Shown piece after piece: positions 43,596 through 51,649 of a DNA stretch of 64,000 nucleotides (positions are counted from its first letter, which is position 1; every line of letters begins with the position of its first letter). The stretch lies in the NCBI GenBank assembly GCA_017617035.1, contig JAFZWV010000032.1, positions 1 through 64,000 of the forward strand, written 5' to 3'. The DNA comes from Bacteroidales bacterium (lineage in GTDB: Bacteria > Bacteroidota > Bacteroidia > Bacteroidales > UBA932). Both the position numbers and the translations under genes were made by a program. A model generated the notes under the pieces. The model saw only the letters and a list, made by a program, of their open reading frames with translations, did not search any database and was not told where the DNA came from.

Positions 43596-44407
43596 AGCCC
43601 GAAGTTCGCCAGCAACTCATAGACTGGGCCGAGACCTACAACGACCCCGTCTATTTCCAGGAGGATCCCATCGCATTCCCGCGTGAGTTTCTCCAGCGCG
43701 GCGCCGCACTCCAGGATATCGAGATTGCGGCGATCTTCGCCGCACACCTGGCCTGGGGGCGCCGCGCCATGATCGTGCGCGACTGCACCCGCCTCTTCGA
43801 CGAAATGGAATGGCGCCCTTACAACTACATAATGGCCCACTCCTACCGCGACGACAACACGAGCCTGCATCGCACCATCAAATGGTCCGAAATCGCCCAC
43901 ATCTGTAATAGATTATATCATTTCTATTCGGCCAGGGCGACCAGTACCCCCCGAACCGTCTCGCTTGCGCTCGACCCCACCGTTCACTCCGTTCACGGTT
44001 CCCCCTCTTATGGTGCCGAGGGTAGCACAGGTTCTGGGGGCACTGGTCGCCCTGTGCGCTCGTTAGAGTTACTAAGCGCAGAGGAAATAAGAGTTACCAT
44101 TTTCAGGCAGAAGGAGGACAAGAGGGCGGCGAACAAGAAGATCAACATGATGCGCAGATGGATGGTCAGAAACGACGGAAAGGTCGATCTGGGACTGTGG
44201 ACGCATACCAGTGCGGCGGATCTCATCATTCCGCTGGATGTGCATGTGTATACTCAGGCGGCAGCGCTGGGACTAACAGACAGAAAACAGAAAGATATAG
44301 TGACGGCGCGTCAGATAACGGATGCGTTCAGGGAGATTTGGCCCGACGATCCAGTAAAGGGCGATTTCGCGCTGTTTGGATACGGAGTAACGAGAAAAGA
44401 TGCCTAG
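43592..44407 (+). CDS. DUF2400 (TIGR02757) family protein with in-frame repeat insertion
   Basis: 271 residues. The N-terminal part (DIEIAAIFAAHLAWGRRAMIVR, then HRTIKWSEIAHICNRLYHFY) and the C-terminal part (KKINMMRRWMVRNDGKVDLG, then TSAADLIIPLDVHVYTQAAA, and VKGDFALFGYGVTR) both match the conserved family, function unknown, mainly Bacteroidota; the C-terminal fold recalls helix-hairpin DNA glycosylases (weak). Between them is a low-complexity stretch of ~40 residues (TSTPRTVSLALDPTVHSVHG and on) encoded by an inverted-repeat element (43935-44052). The frame is intact, so the gene is not scored as broken. It overlaps the next gene by 8 bases. Confidence 0.85.
   Translation: MKPEVRQQLIDWAETYNDPVYFQEDPIAFPREFLQRGAALQDIEIAAIFAAHLAWGRRAMIVRDCTRLFDEMEWRPYNYIMAHSYRDDNTSLHRTIKWSEIAHICNRLYHFYSARATSTPRTVSLALDPTVHSVHGSPSYGAEGSTGSGGTGRPVRSLELLSAEEIRVTIFRQKEDKRAANKKINMMRRWMVRNDGKVDLGLWTHTSAADLIIPLDVHVYTQAAALGLTDRKQKDIVTARQITDAFREIWPDDPVKGDFALFGYGVTRKDA
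43935..44052. repeat. Family D inverted-repeat element inside the DUF2400 gene
   Basis: GGGCGACCAGTACCCCC (43935-43951) and GGGGGCACTGGTCGCCC (44036-44052) are inverted ends with one mismatch. Inside are a smaller ACCGT/ACGGT palindrome (around 43979-43999) and a TCGCTTGCGCTCGA stretch recalling family C. The element is translated, adding a Ser/Thr/Gly/Pro-rich loop. Confidence 0.8.
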
Positions 44408-44999
44408 ACTATACATATTGTCGGGTTGCAACGGTTCCGGTAAGACCACGGCGTCGTATACGCTGCTTCCGGAAATGCTCGAATGCCGCGAATTCGTCAA
44501 TTCCGACGAGTTCGCAAAGAGCCTTTCGCCCTTTGACCCGTCGTCTGCGTCGGTATCGGCCAGCCGCTATATGCTCCTGAAAATCAGGTATTTGCTAAGC
44601 AAAAGAGCAGACTTCAGTATTGAGACTACCCTCGCTACCCGTTCGCTTCTGAACATCATTAAAGAAGCAAAGAGCTTGGGCTATACTGTTACTCTTTTAT
44701 ACTTCTGGCTGAAGACTCCCGAACTCGCAATCAAAAGAGTTCAGGCGCGAGTCGAGGCAGGCGGCCACAACATCCCTGAAGACACAGTTCGCAGGCGCTA
44801 TGTAATGGGTCTGAGATACTTTTTCGAGACCTATGCGCCCGTTAGCGACCGCTGGGTATTGGCCGACAACTCCAAGACCCCGTTCACGGTAGTGGCCGAG
44901 GGCAACAAACAAGAAACTTTCATCAGAGATGAGGAGCGATACAAGACCATTAGAAACGTTTGCTATCCGGAAGACGGATCTGGAGAAGCTGACCAGTGA
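44400..44999 (+). CDS. Zeta-toxin-like P-loop kinase
   Basis: 199 residues. LSGCNGSGKTTASYTLLPEM is the Walker A loop at the N-terminus; FVNSDEFAK resembles the substrate-binding (N)xD block of zeta toxins and related small-molecule kinases; SIETTLATRS and LLYFWLKTPELAIKRVQARV are further family blocks. No epsilon-like antitoxin gene is next to it. Chromosomal lone members are commonly annotated as zeta toxin family but may be ordinary kinases. It overlaps DUF2400 by 8 bases and tldD by up to 71 bases. Confidence 0.75.
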   Translation: MPRLYILSGCNGSGKTTASYTLLPEMLECREFVNSDEFAKSLSPFDPSSASVSASRYMLLKIRYLLSKRADFSIETTLATRSLLNIIKEAKSLGYTVTLLYFWLKTPELAIKRVQARVEAGGHNIPEDTVRRRYVMGLRYFFETYAPVSDRWVLADNSKTPFTVVAEGNKQETFIRDEERYKTIRNVCYPEDGSGEADQ

Positions 45000-46437
45000 G
45001 GCCCTGCGCAGCGGCGGCTCTTACTGTGATCTCTTCTTCGAGAGCACCATGGTCTCGAACCTGATGCTTCGCGACGGCGAAGTAAGTTCGGGCGGTCTAA
45101 CGGTCGACTATGGCTGCGGCGTCCGCGTCCTCGAGGGCGAGAAAACCGGCTACGCCTACTCCGAATCCACCGACATGCGCTCGCTCCTCGAGGCCGCCCG
45201 CGCCGCCGGAGCAATAGCGGGAAAAGATTCCTTCGCTTCGCTCGGAATGACAAAGAAAGGGCTCGAAATGACAAATAAATTGTCATCTCGACCAAGCAAT
45301 CGGGGCCCCCGCCAATTGCAAATTGGTGGGGTGAAGCAAGCGAGTGGAGAGATCCCAAACTTCTACCCTATGCAGCGCGACTGGCGCACCTGCAACCCGG
45401 CAGATTTTGTAGAGGGACTGCATAAGCTCGAGAGCCTGATACGCGCGAAAGACAGCCGTGTCGCCAAGGTAATCGCCCTTCTGGGCTACTCGGTCAGCGA
45501 AATCCTGATGTACAACTCGCTGGACGAACTTACCTCCGACCTCAGGCCCATGGCAAGTCTCAGCGTGCAGGTCGTCTACCAGAGCAAGGGCTCGGTCCAG
45601 ACCAAGAGCGCCTCACGCAGTTTCCGTATGGGAGTCGAGTTCTTTACCGACGAGCTCATCAACGAAGTCGCGACCGAGGCGACGGCTGGCATCGACGCCA
45701 TGTTCGAAGCCCGGCGTCCCGCCGGAGGCCAGATGAGCGTCGTGATGGGCGCCGGCGCCTCCGGAATACTTCTCCACGAAGCCATGGGCCATGCTTTCGA
45801 AGCCGACTTCAACCGCAAGGGCCAGTCGATATTCGCCGGCAAAATAGGCCAGCAGATATGCCGTAAGGGCATCAACATAGTCGACGACGGCACTCTCCCC
45901 TTCTTCCGCGGCAGTTGCAACTTTGACGACGAGGGCGTGCCCGGCCAAAAGACCTACATGGTCACGGACGGAGTCCTGACCTCCTATCTCCATGACCGCA
46001 TCAGCGCGAACTACTATGGCGTCGCCCCTACGGGCAACGGCCGCCGCGAATCGTTCCGCTACAACCCCATCCCGCGCATGCGCTCGACCTACATGGAAAA
46101 CGGCGCAGACGGGACTGTCGAAGACCTCATCAAGATGGCAGGCAACGGCATCTATGTCGACGAATTCGCCAACGGCGAGGTCAAGATAGGCGAAGGCGAC
46201 TTCACCTTCTACGTGAAGAGCGGCTTCCTTATCGAAGACGGCCGCCTGACCATGCCCGTAAAGGACATCAACATAATAGGAAACGGTCCCCAGGCGCTCT
46301 CCGACATAGTCGCGGTAGCAGGCGACCTGAAGGTGGACCCGGGCCGATGGACCTGCGGCAAGGGGCAGAGCGCCCCGGTGAGCTGCGGCATCCCCTCAGT
46401 CCTCATCAATAATCTAACGGTAGGAGGCGGACAATGA
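44929..46437 (+). CDS. tldD: TldD metalloprotease subunit with in-frame repeat insertion
   Basis: 502 residues. The zinc motif HEAMGH (in GILLHEAMGHAFEADF) is intact; GSCNFDDEGVPGQKTYMVTD and MRSTYMENG are conserved family blocks. With TldE it forms a cytoplasmic protease that unravels and degrades peptides. Between AGAIA and FYPMQRDW there are about 45 residues not expected in the family (SFASLGMTKKGLEMTNKLSS, RPSNRGPRQLQIGGVKQASG), encoded by palindromic repeats at 45226-45355. ATG 44929 is used because the family N-terminal helix (DLEKLTSEALRSGG) needs it; it overlaps the kinase gene by 71 bases. A later start is possible. Confidence 0.88.
   Translation: MRSDTRPLETFAIRKTDLEKLTSEALRSGGSYCDLFFESTMVSNLMLRDGEVSSGGLTVDYGCGVRVLEGEKTGYAYSESTDMRSLLEAARAAGAIAGKDSFASLGMTKKGLEMTNKLSSRPSNRGPRQLQIGGVKQASGEIPNFYPMQRDWRTCNPADFVEGLHKLESLIRAKDSRVAKVIALLGYSVSEILMYNSLDELTSDLRPMASLSVQVVYQSKGSVQTKSASRSFRMGVEFFTDELINEVATEATAGIDAMFEARRPAGGQMSVVMGAGASGILLHEAMGHAFEADFNRKGQSIFAGKIGQQICRKGINIVDDGTLPFFRGSCNFDDEGVPGQKTYMVTDGVLTSYLHDRISANYYGVAPTGNGRRESFRYNPIPRMRSTYMENGADGTVEDLIKMAGNGIYVDEFANGEVKIGEGDFTFYVKSGFLIEDGRLTMPVKDINIIGNGPQALSDIVAVAGDLKVDPGRWTCGKGQSAPVSCGIPSVLINNLTVGGGQ
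45226..45355. repeat. Family C palindromic repeats inside tldD
   Basis: From 45226, GATTCCTTCGCTTCGCTCGG followed by AATGACA is one element end. TTGTCATCTCGACCAAGC begins at 45280, and GTGGAGAGATCCC ends at 45355. A further palindrome (CCAATTGCAAATTGG, 45312-45326) is nested between. TGTCATCTCGACCAAGC is shared exactly with the epimerase insertion, in the same orientation to the coding strand but read in another frame (L-S-S-R-P-S here, C-H-L-D-Q-A there). Confidence 0.75.
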
Positions 46438-47771
46438 TAGAGAACTACGAACTGGAGCTCGCGCGCCTCGCCATGGACATAGCCGCGCAGGAGGGCGCCC
46501 AAAAATGCAGGGTCTGCCTCTCGAAAAGCGTTTCCGATATTTTCTCCACGCTCGACGGCGAAATCGACAAGGTCTCGCACTGCATGGACCGTGGGCTTTC
46601 GCTCACCCTGTTTGTCGACGGCCGCTTCGGCACCTTCTCGACCAACCAGCTCGACGAAGCGAGCCTGCGCGACTTCGTAAGGAAGGCCGTGAACATGACC
46701 AGGATCCTGGCCACCGACCAGCTTCGCGACCTGCCCGACCCTGCGCGCTGCTGCACCAAGGCCGGAAGCGGCGACGAACTCGGCCTCTACGACCCCGCGT
46801 ACGCGAAGGTTAGCGCGGATCAGCGTAGCGCCATGGCCCTTCAGGCTGCGGTAACAGGCCGAATCCCCGACACGCCAGCCTACAAGCTCATCTCCGAAGA
46901 GGGCGAGTACAGCGACTCGGAATTCGACGCAGTCACGCTCGATTCGGGCGGCCTTTTCTGCCGCCACAAAGAGACTTCGTTCGAATACGGAGTCGAGGTC
47001 ACGGTCGAGGCCCCCGACGGCTCAAAGTACAGCGGCTTCTGGTGGGAGTCCTCCCCCAGGCTCGACGGACTGCGCACCGACGAAGTGGGCCGAAAAGCAG
47101 TAGCTCGCGCGGCTGCGCAAATCGGTTCTCAGCCCTTCCCCGGCGGGAAATACACCATGGTCGTAGACACCGACGTCGCCTCCAGGTTGGTTACGCCTGT
47201 CCTCAACGCGCTCGGCGGCTATTCCCTGCAGCAGGGCAACTCCTTTATGAACGGAACTCTAGGCCAGCAGGTCTTCGGCGAATCTGTAACCATCATCGAC
47301 GACTGCCACATCGCGGGCCAGTCTGGCTCGCGCCTCTTCGACTCGGAGGGAGTCGCTACCGCCCCTGGGCCCGTCATCGAAAATGGCGTCGTAAAAGAGT
47401 ACTTCATCAACACATATATCTCCCGCAAGATGGAGATCGCCCCTACGATCGAAGATTGCACCCGCGCCCACCTTCTGCCTTTCGGCGGAGTTTCGGACCG
47501 TGAGGCGATTTTGAGGAAATGCGGCGAGGGAATCCTCGTCACCGGTTTCAACGGCGGAAACTGCAACTCTGCGACTGGAGATTTCTCTTACGGTATTGAA
47601 GGTTTCCGCTTCGAAAACGGTAAGATTGTGAGCCCGGTAAGCGGCATGCTCATCACGGGCAATTTCCGCGAGCTATGGAAGAACCTCATAGCCGCCGGCG
47701 ATGATGCCAGACCATGCATGGCCAAACTTATTCCCACATTAGCATTCACAAATGTAGATTTCAACGGATAA
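46434..47771 (+). CDS. tldE: TldE/PmbA-type partner of TldD
   Basis: 445 residues. It resembles TldD in fold but lacks the HExxxH zinc motif, as expected for the non-catalytic partner. Visible: FGTFSTNQLDEASLRDFVRK in the N-terminal domain, then SLQQGNSFMNGTLGQQVFGE and YFINTYISRKM, and the C-terminal NGGNCNSATGDFSYGIEGFR with PVSGMLITGN typical of PmbA/TldE. Coupled to tldD by ATGA overlap and to slyD by a one-base overlap. Confidence 0.9.
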   Translation: MIENYELELARLAMDIAAQEGAQKCRVCLSKSVSDIFSTLDGEIDKVSHCMDRGLSLTLFVDGRFGTFSTNQLDEASLRDFVRKAVNMTRILATDQLRDLPDPARCCTKAGSGDELGLYDPAYAKVSADQRSAMALQAAVTGRIPDTPAYKLISEEGEYSDSEFDAVTLDSGGLFCRHKETSFEYGVEVTVEAPDGSKYSGFWWESSPRLDGLRTDEVGRKAVARAAAQIGSQPFPGGKYTMVVDTDVASRLVTPVLNALGGYSLQQGNSFMNGTLGQQVFGESVTIIDDCHIAGQSGSRLFDSEGVATAPGPVIENGVVKEYFINTYISRKMEIAPTIEDCTRAHLLPFGGVSDREAILRKCGEGILVTGFNGGNCNSATGDFSYGIEGFRFENGKIVSPVSGMLITGNFRELWKNLIAAGDDARPCMAKLIPTLAFTNVDFNG

Positions 47772-48262
47772 TGAAAGTAGAAAAGAACAGAGTAGTAGCT
47801 CTAAGCTACACCCTCGTAGTAGACGGCGCGGTCGCCGACAAGGCCACCGCCGAAAAACCCCTCGAGTACATCCACGGCACCGGTATGCTGCTTCCCCGCT
47901 TCGAAGAGGAAGTCGCCGGCAAAGAGCCCGGAGAGGATTATAAATTCACCCTTTCGCCTGAAGAAGGCTACGGAGTTTACAATCCTGCTTATGTATTCGA
48001 CATTCCCATCAGCGCGTTCATGGACAACGGCGAAGTGCGCCGCGACCTGCTCGTCGTAGGCCGCACCATCCCCATGCTCAACCAGCAGGGACAGGTAGTC
48101 CAGGGCACTGTGGCCGCGGTCAAGGAAGATTCAGTCTCGATGGACTTCAACCATCCTATGGCCGGCAAGACCCTCAACTTCAGCGGTACGGTAGTATCAG
48201 TAAGAGAAGCCACCGATAAGGAACTTACCGATGGCCTCCACGGAGAGTATCGTCCTGATTAA
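47771..48262 (+). CDS. slyD: SlyD-type FKBP peptidyl-prolyl isomerase
   Basis: 163 residues from ATG 47771, which overlaps the tldE stop by one base. FKBP core: ALSYTLVVDGAVADKATAEK, EYIHGTGMLLPRFEEEVAGK and YKFTLSPEEGYG; the inserted-flap domain lies at ~75-125. It accelerates proline isomerization and acts as a chaperone in the cytoplasm. The His/Cys-rich metal-binding tail of enterobacterial SlyD is absent. Its stop overlaps the stop of the convergent BASS gene. Confidence 0.92.
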   Translation: MKVEKNRVVALSYTLVVDGAVADKATAEKPLEYIHGTGMLLPRFEEEVAGKEPGEDYKFTLSPEEGYGVYNPAYVFDIPISAFMDNGEVRRDLLVVGRTIPMLNQQGQVVQGTVAAVKEDSVSMDFNHPMAGKTLNFSGTVVSVREATDKELTDGLHGEYRPD

Positions 48263-49245
48263 GCTTCTTCAGGCAGTTTTTTGCCCCTGAAGATACTCGC
48301 AAGAGTAAGTCCGGAGATAATATGCCAGATTCCCCACCATGCGGTGACGAAGAGCATACCTCCGTACATAATTCCGGTTGCGGGATTATCCCAGATCTCA
48401 GGCTTGAAAATAGCCGGATTGAGAAGAAGGGTAAGTCCGAGACCGGAATTCTGTATACCCACTTCGATAGTAATTGACCTTCTGTCTTTCTTCGGGAGCT
48501 TCATAAGAGTAGCTCCTCCGAAGCCTGTACCGAATGCGCAAGCGTTGTGGATAAGTACAAGGAAGAAAATGAACACTATGTACTTAATGAAGAGCTGCCA
48601 GTTCGGGATGAACATTCCGAGCACCATCACTATGAACACCACTATCGAGAAGATGGAGAAGGGTTTCTGGATCTTTTCGGAGGCCTTGGGCCAGAAGTGA
48701 GTAAAAAGCATACCCAGGATAATGGGAACGCCCAGGATAAGGAACACAGTCACGAAGATATCCTTGAACGGGATTACCAGCTGAGGGATAGTCAGTTCAC
48801 CGACTTTTCCTGCATACTTGAGGTAAAGATTGCCCCAGAACCAGAAGTTGAAGGGAGTAATGACTGGTGCGGCAATAGTCGCGACCGCGGTCATACTCAC
48901 CGACAGCTCGATATTACCTTTTGCGAAGGTGCTCATGAAGTTGGAGATGTTTCCACCAGGGCAACTTGCTACCAGGAGCATACCCAGACACACCATAGGG
49001 GTAAGGATGGGGTTGAAGATCATAATCAGAAGGAAGGTCACAAGCGGAAGTCCTATCCATTGGAGAATGACTCCCGTGAGGATGGATTTGGGCTTTACGA
49101 ATACTTCCTTGAGGGTAGAGCCCTTAATGTTAAGGGCGATACCAAACATGATAAGGCCGAGCACGATACTCATTACGAGACCGGTGCCGCTGCCAAGGTT
49201 CAGGTTTACCGCATCCAGAGATGCGAATTGTTCACGAATTCCCAT
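48259..49245 (-). CDS. BASS-family sodium symporter
   Basis: 328 residues with about nine or ten membrane segments in the inner membrane. ASCPGGNISNFMSTFAKGNIE is the conserved crossover-helix motif of bile acid:Na+ symporter (SBF) proteins, and EVGIQNSGLGLTLL is the second crossover motif. Bacterial members carry organic anions, not necessarily bile acids. Last gene of a long minus-strand series, 14 bases after trkA. Substrate unknown. Confidence 0.9.
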   Translation of the reverse strand: MGIREQFASLDAVNLNLGSGTGLVMSIVLGLIMFGIALNIKGSTLKEVFVKPKSILTGVILQWIGLPLVTFLLIMIFNPILTPMVCLGMLLVASCPGGNISNFMSTFAKGNIELSVSMTAVATIAAPVITPFNFWFWGNLYLKYAGKVGELTIPQLVIPFKDIFVTVFLILGVPIILGMLFTHFWPKASEKIQKPFSIFSIVVFIVMVLGMFIPNWQLFIKYIVFIFFLVLIHNACAFGTGFGGATLMKLPKKDRRSITIEVGIQNSGLGLTLLLNPAIFKPEIWDNPATGIMYGGMLFVTAWWGIWHIISGLTLASIFRGKKLPEEA

Positions 49246-49259
49246 AGTACACTTTAGAT

Positions 49260-50618
49260 TTATTTAAACATTTTGTCTACCGCTTTGATTGCGTTCGGAA
49301 GAGCGAAGACCACTACCCTGTCGCCATCCTTGATAACCGTGTTACCTACTGCGATAAGGGCTTCCTGATCGCGGAGCACACCTCCGACGACGGCGCCTTC
49401 CGGGAAATCTATGTCCTTGAGCGGAGCGCGAGTGATAGCGCTGTCCTTAGAGGCTGTATATTCGAGCACCTCGGCTTTTGTACCGCTCATGTAGCGTATG
49501 AACTTCGCCTTGTCGCTCAGGGTCATCTTGAAGATGAGGCTGGCCGAAGAGAGTTTCTTATTGACGACCATGTCGATACCCATCTCTTCCGCAAGGCTTA
49601 CATATTCGATATTCTCTACTTCCGCGATTGTACGCGGCACACCGAACTTCTTTGCGGCTACGCAAGCGAGGATATTGGCTTCGTCGTTGCCTGTCACTGC
49701 CACGAAAGCGTCGTAACTAGTGATGCCTTCCTCGACAAGGAAATCGGGATTACGTCCGTCACCGTTCACCACCAGGATGCTGTCGTCGAGAATTTCATCA
49801 ACTTCCACGCAGCGGTCGTGTCTAACCTCGATCACCTTGATATCCGGAATATCGCCCAGCAGCGATGCAGCGGTCATCGTACCGACGGTTCCGCCTCCGA
49901 TTATCATCGCCTTCTTTACATCTATATCGCTGACTCCCAGATAGTTGGTCAGCTTCTTAAGGCCGGCTTTACGTATCATGATATAGACTACGTCGCCGAA
50001 CTTGAATTTCGTGTCGAACTTCGGAATTATGGTCTTTTCGTCGCGGGTGATTGCGATTACTCGGAACTGAGAGGCGTCCTCTACCGAGAACTCCTGTACG
50101 AAGTCAATTAGTTTGGTATCCAGAATAGGGCTCTCTTCACCCATCCTGAAAACTGCCAGCTGGAGCTTGCCGCCCACAAAATCGAGGGTGTCGGAGTTAA
50201 GACCCCTCTTGATATGGCTGACTATAACGTCGGAGGCAATCTTCTCCGGGCAGAAGGTCATGTCAATACCGCTCTCGCGTATCATTCGCTTGGGCTCGGG
50301 TCCCAAAAGGTCGTTGTGGATACGAGCGACGACTTTCTTCGCACCGAGTTTTTTGGCGAACATACAGGCCACCAGGTTCACTTCCTGGTTAACGTGGGGG
50401 AAGACGGCTATAAACAGGTCGCAGTTTTCAACTCCCGCCCTTTTCATGGCGGGAATGGAACTGGGCTCACCCTCAACCACACCTACATCGGCGGTGGCGG
50501 AGATTGCATCGAGCCTGTGTTCGTCGCTGTCGATTACAGTGACTTCGTTTCCTTCCCTAGAGAGCAATTTGGCGAGGTGGGATCCAACCTCACCTGCTCC
50601 GTCAATGACTACTTTCAT
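49260..50618 (-). CDS. trkA: Trk potassium uptake regulatory protein TrkA
   Basis: 452 residues: two tandem RCK units, each a Rossmann NAD-binding domain (GAGEVGSHLAKLLSREGNEV; IIGGGTVGTMTAAS) followed by an RCK-C domain (LAVFRMGEESPI; LEYTASKDSAI). It gates the TrkH potassium channel at the inner membrane. No trkH is in the window. It overlaps the GT2 gene start/stop by 4 bases. Confidence 0.94.
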   Translation of the reverse strand: MKVVIDGAGEVGSHLAKLLSREGNEVTVIDSDEHRLDAISATADVGVVEGEPSSIPAMKRAGVENCDLFIAVFPHVNQEVNLVACMFAKKLGAKKVVARIHNDLLGPEPKRMIRESGIDMTFCPEKIASDVIVSHIKRGLNSDTLDFVGGKLQLAVFRMGEESPILDTKLIDFVQEFSVEDASQFRVIAITRDEKTIIPKFDTKFKFGDVVYIMIRKAGLKKLTNYLGVSDIDVKKAMIIGGGTVGTMTAASLLGDIPDIKVIEVRHDRCVEVDEILDDSILVVNGDGRNPDFLVEEGITSYDAFVAVTGNDEANILACVAAKKFGVPRTIAEVENIEYVSLAEEMGIDMVVNKKLSSASLIFKMTLSDKAKFIRYMSGTKAEVLEYTASKDSAITRAPLKDIDFPEGAVVGGVLRDQEALIAVGNTVIKDGDRVVVFALPNAIKAVDKMFK

Positions 50619-51646
50619 ATCTTGTTTCTCAAATAATCAAACACCTTGCTGCCCTTGAACACATAGGCCGGAATTATGCGGACTTCGGTCAACTTGACCT
50701 CTGCGTTAGGCGTAGTCGGGACTATCTTTCTTCGCTTGGCTTCTTTGCGCGCACGCGACACGGCCTTCACATAATTCCACTTTCCCTGGAGCAAATATAC
50801 TACCTGAGTCGCGAAATCTATCAAGCCTCTTGTGAATATGCGCCACTTCGCCCTGCATGGACCGACAGTCGCCGGGAGGTTTTTGCGCAGCATCCATGTC
50901 GAATTGCGGTAATTCAGCATGAGCTTCAGGGGCGAGGCGGGCGCGAGGGTGCCGCCTCCGATGTGCCAGACGGTTGCCGCAGGCACCGTCCATATCTCGT
51001 AGCCGGCCAGCTGCGCCCGCCAGCAGAAATCTATTTCTTCCATATGGGCGAAGAACTCGGCATCCAGGCCTCCCAGTTCGCGCCATACCGACGCCCTGGT
51101 CAGGAGGCACGCTCCCGTGATCCAGAACACCTTGGCGGGCTCGTCGTACTGGCCATGGTCCATCTCCACCTTCTGGAGCACGCGGCCGCGGCAGTACGGG
51201 AAGCCGAAGCGGTCGAGCCATCCGCCTGCAGCGCCGGCATACTCAAAGCGGTCGGTACGCGAGTACCCGCCGCCCTGCGCAGGATCGAGCGCATGGAGCT
51301 TCGGGCCGCACACGGCGCACCGCGGATGGCTCTCCATCCACTGCACCAGCGGTTCGAGCCAGCCCTCACCCACTTCTATATCGGAATTGAGCAGCAGATA
51401 ATACTCCGCATCGTCAATTTGAGAGAGAGCTCTGTCGTAGCCCTCTGCGAAGCCATAATTGCGCCCGAGCGGTATAAGTCCCACTTCGGGATGATTGTCC
51501 GCAAGCCAGCCAAGCGAACCGTCTTCGGAACCGCTGTCGGCCACGTACAGTTTGTCGTCGGGACTGAGCGAGCCCAGAATACCCGGGACGAAACGCCTCA
51601 GGTAATCCAGATTGTTCCAGTTCAGTACGACGACAGCTACTCTCAT
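50615..51646 (-). CDS. Family 2 glycosyltransferase
   Basis: 343 residues. GT-A fold: VAVVVLNWNNLDYLRRFVPG, DSGSEDGS and YLLLNSDIEVGEG (DxD-type metal site as NSD), then HMEEIDFCWRAQLAGYE (catalytic region). Resembles rhamnosyltransferase-type GT2 enzymes that build surface polysaccharides; the C-terminal helical part may lie on the membrane. Begins 3 bases after the phosphodiester glycosidase gene, so it may be co-transcribed with the second Sus-like locus, though a functional link is not shown. Confidence 0.88.
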   Translation of the reverse strand: MRVAVVVLNWNNLDYLRRFVPGILGSLSPDDKLYVADSGSEDGSLGWLADNHPEVGLIPLGRNYGFAEGYDRALSQIDDAEYYLLLNSDIEVGEGWLEPLVQWMESHPRCAVCGPKLHALDPAQGGGYSRTDRFEYAGAAGGWLDRFGFPYCRGRVLQKVEMDHGQYDEPAKVFWITGACLLTRASVWRELGGLDAEFFAHMEEIDFCWRAQLAGYEIWTVPAATVWHIGGGTLAPASPLKLMLNYRNSTWMLRKNLPATVGPCRAKWRIFTRGLIDFATQVVYLLQGKWNYVKAVSRARKEAKRRKIVPTTPNAEVKLTEVRIIPAYVFKGSKVFDYLRNKI

Positions 51647-51649
51647 ATT

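Noticed and set aside
43592-46437. DUF2400 and tldD as pseudogenes
   Set aside because: Both contain repeat insertions, but the frames are open throughout and the conserved blocks on both sides are intact.
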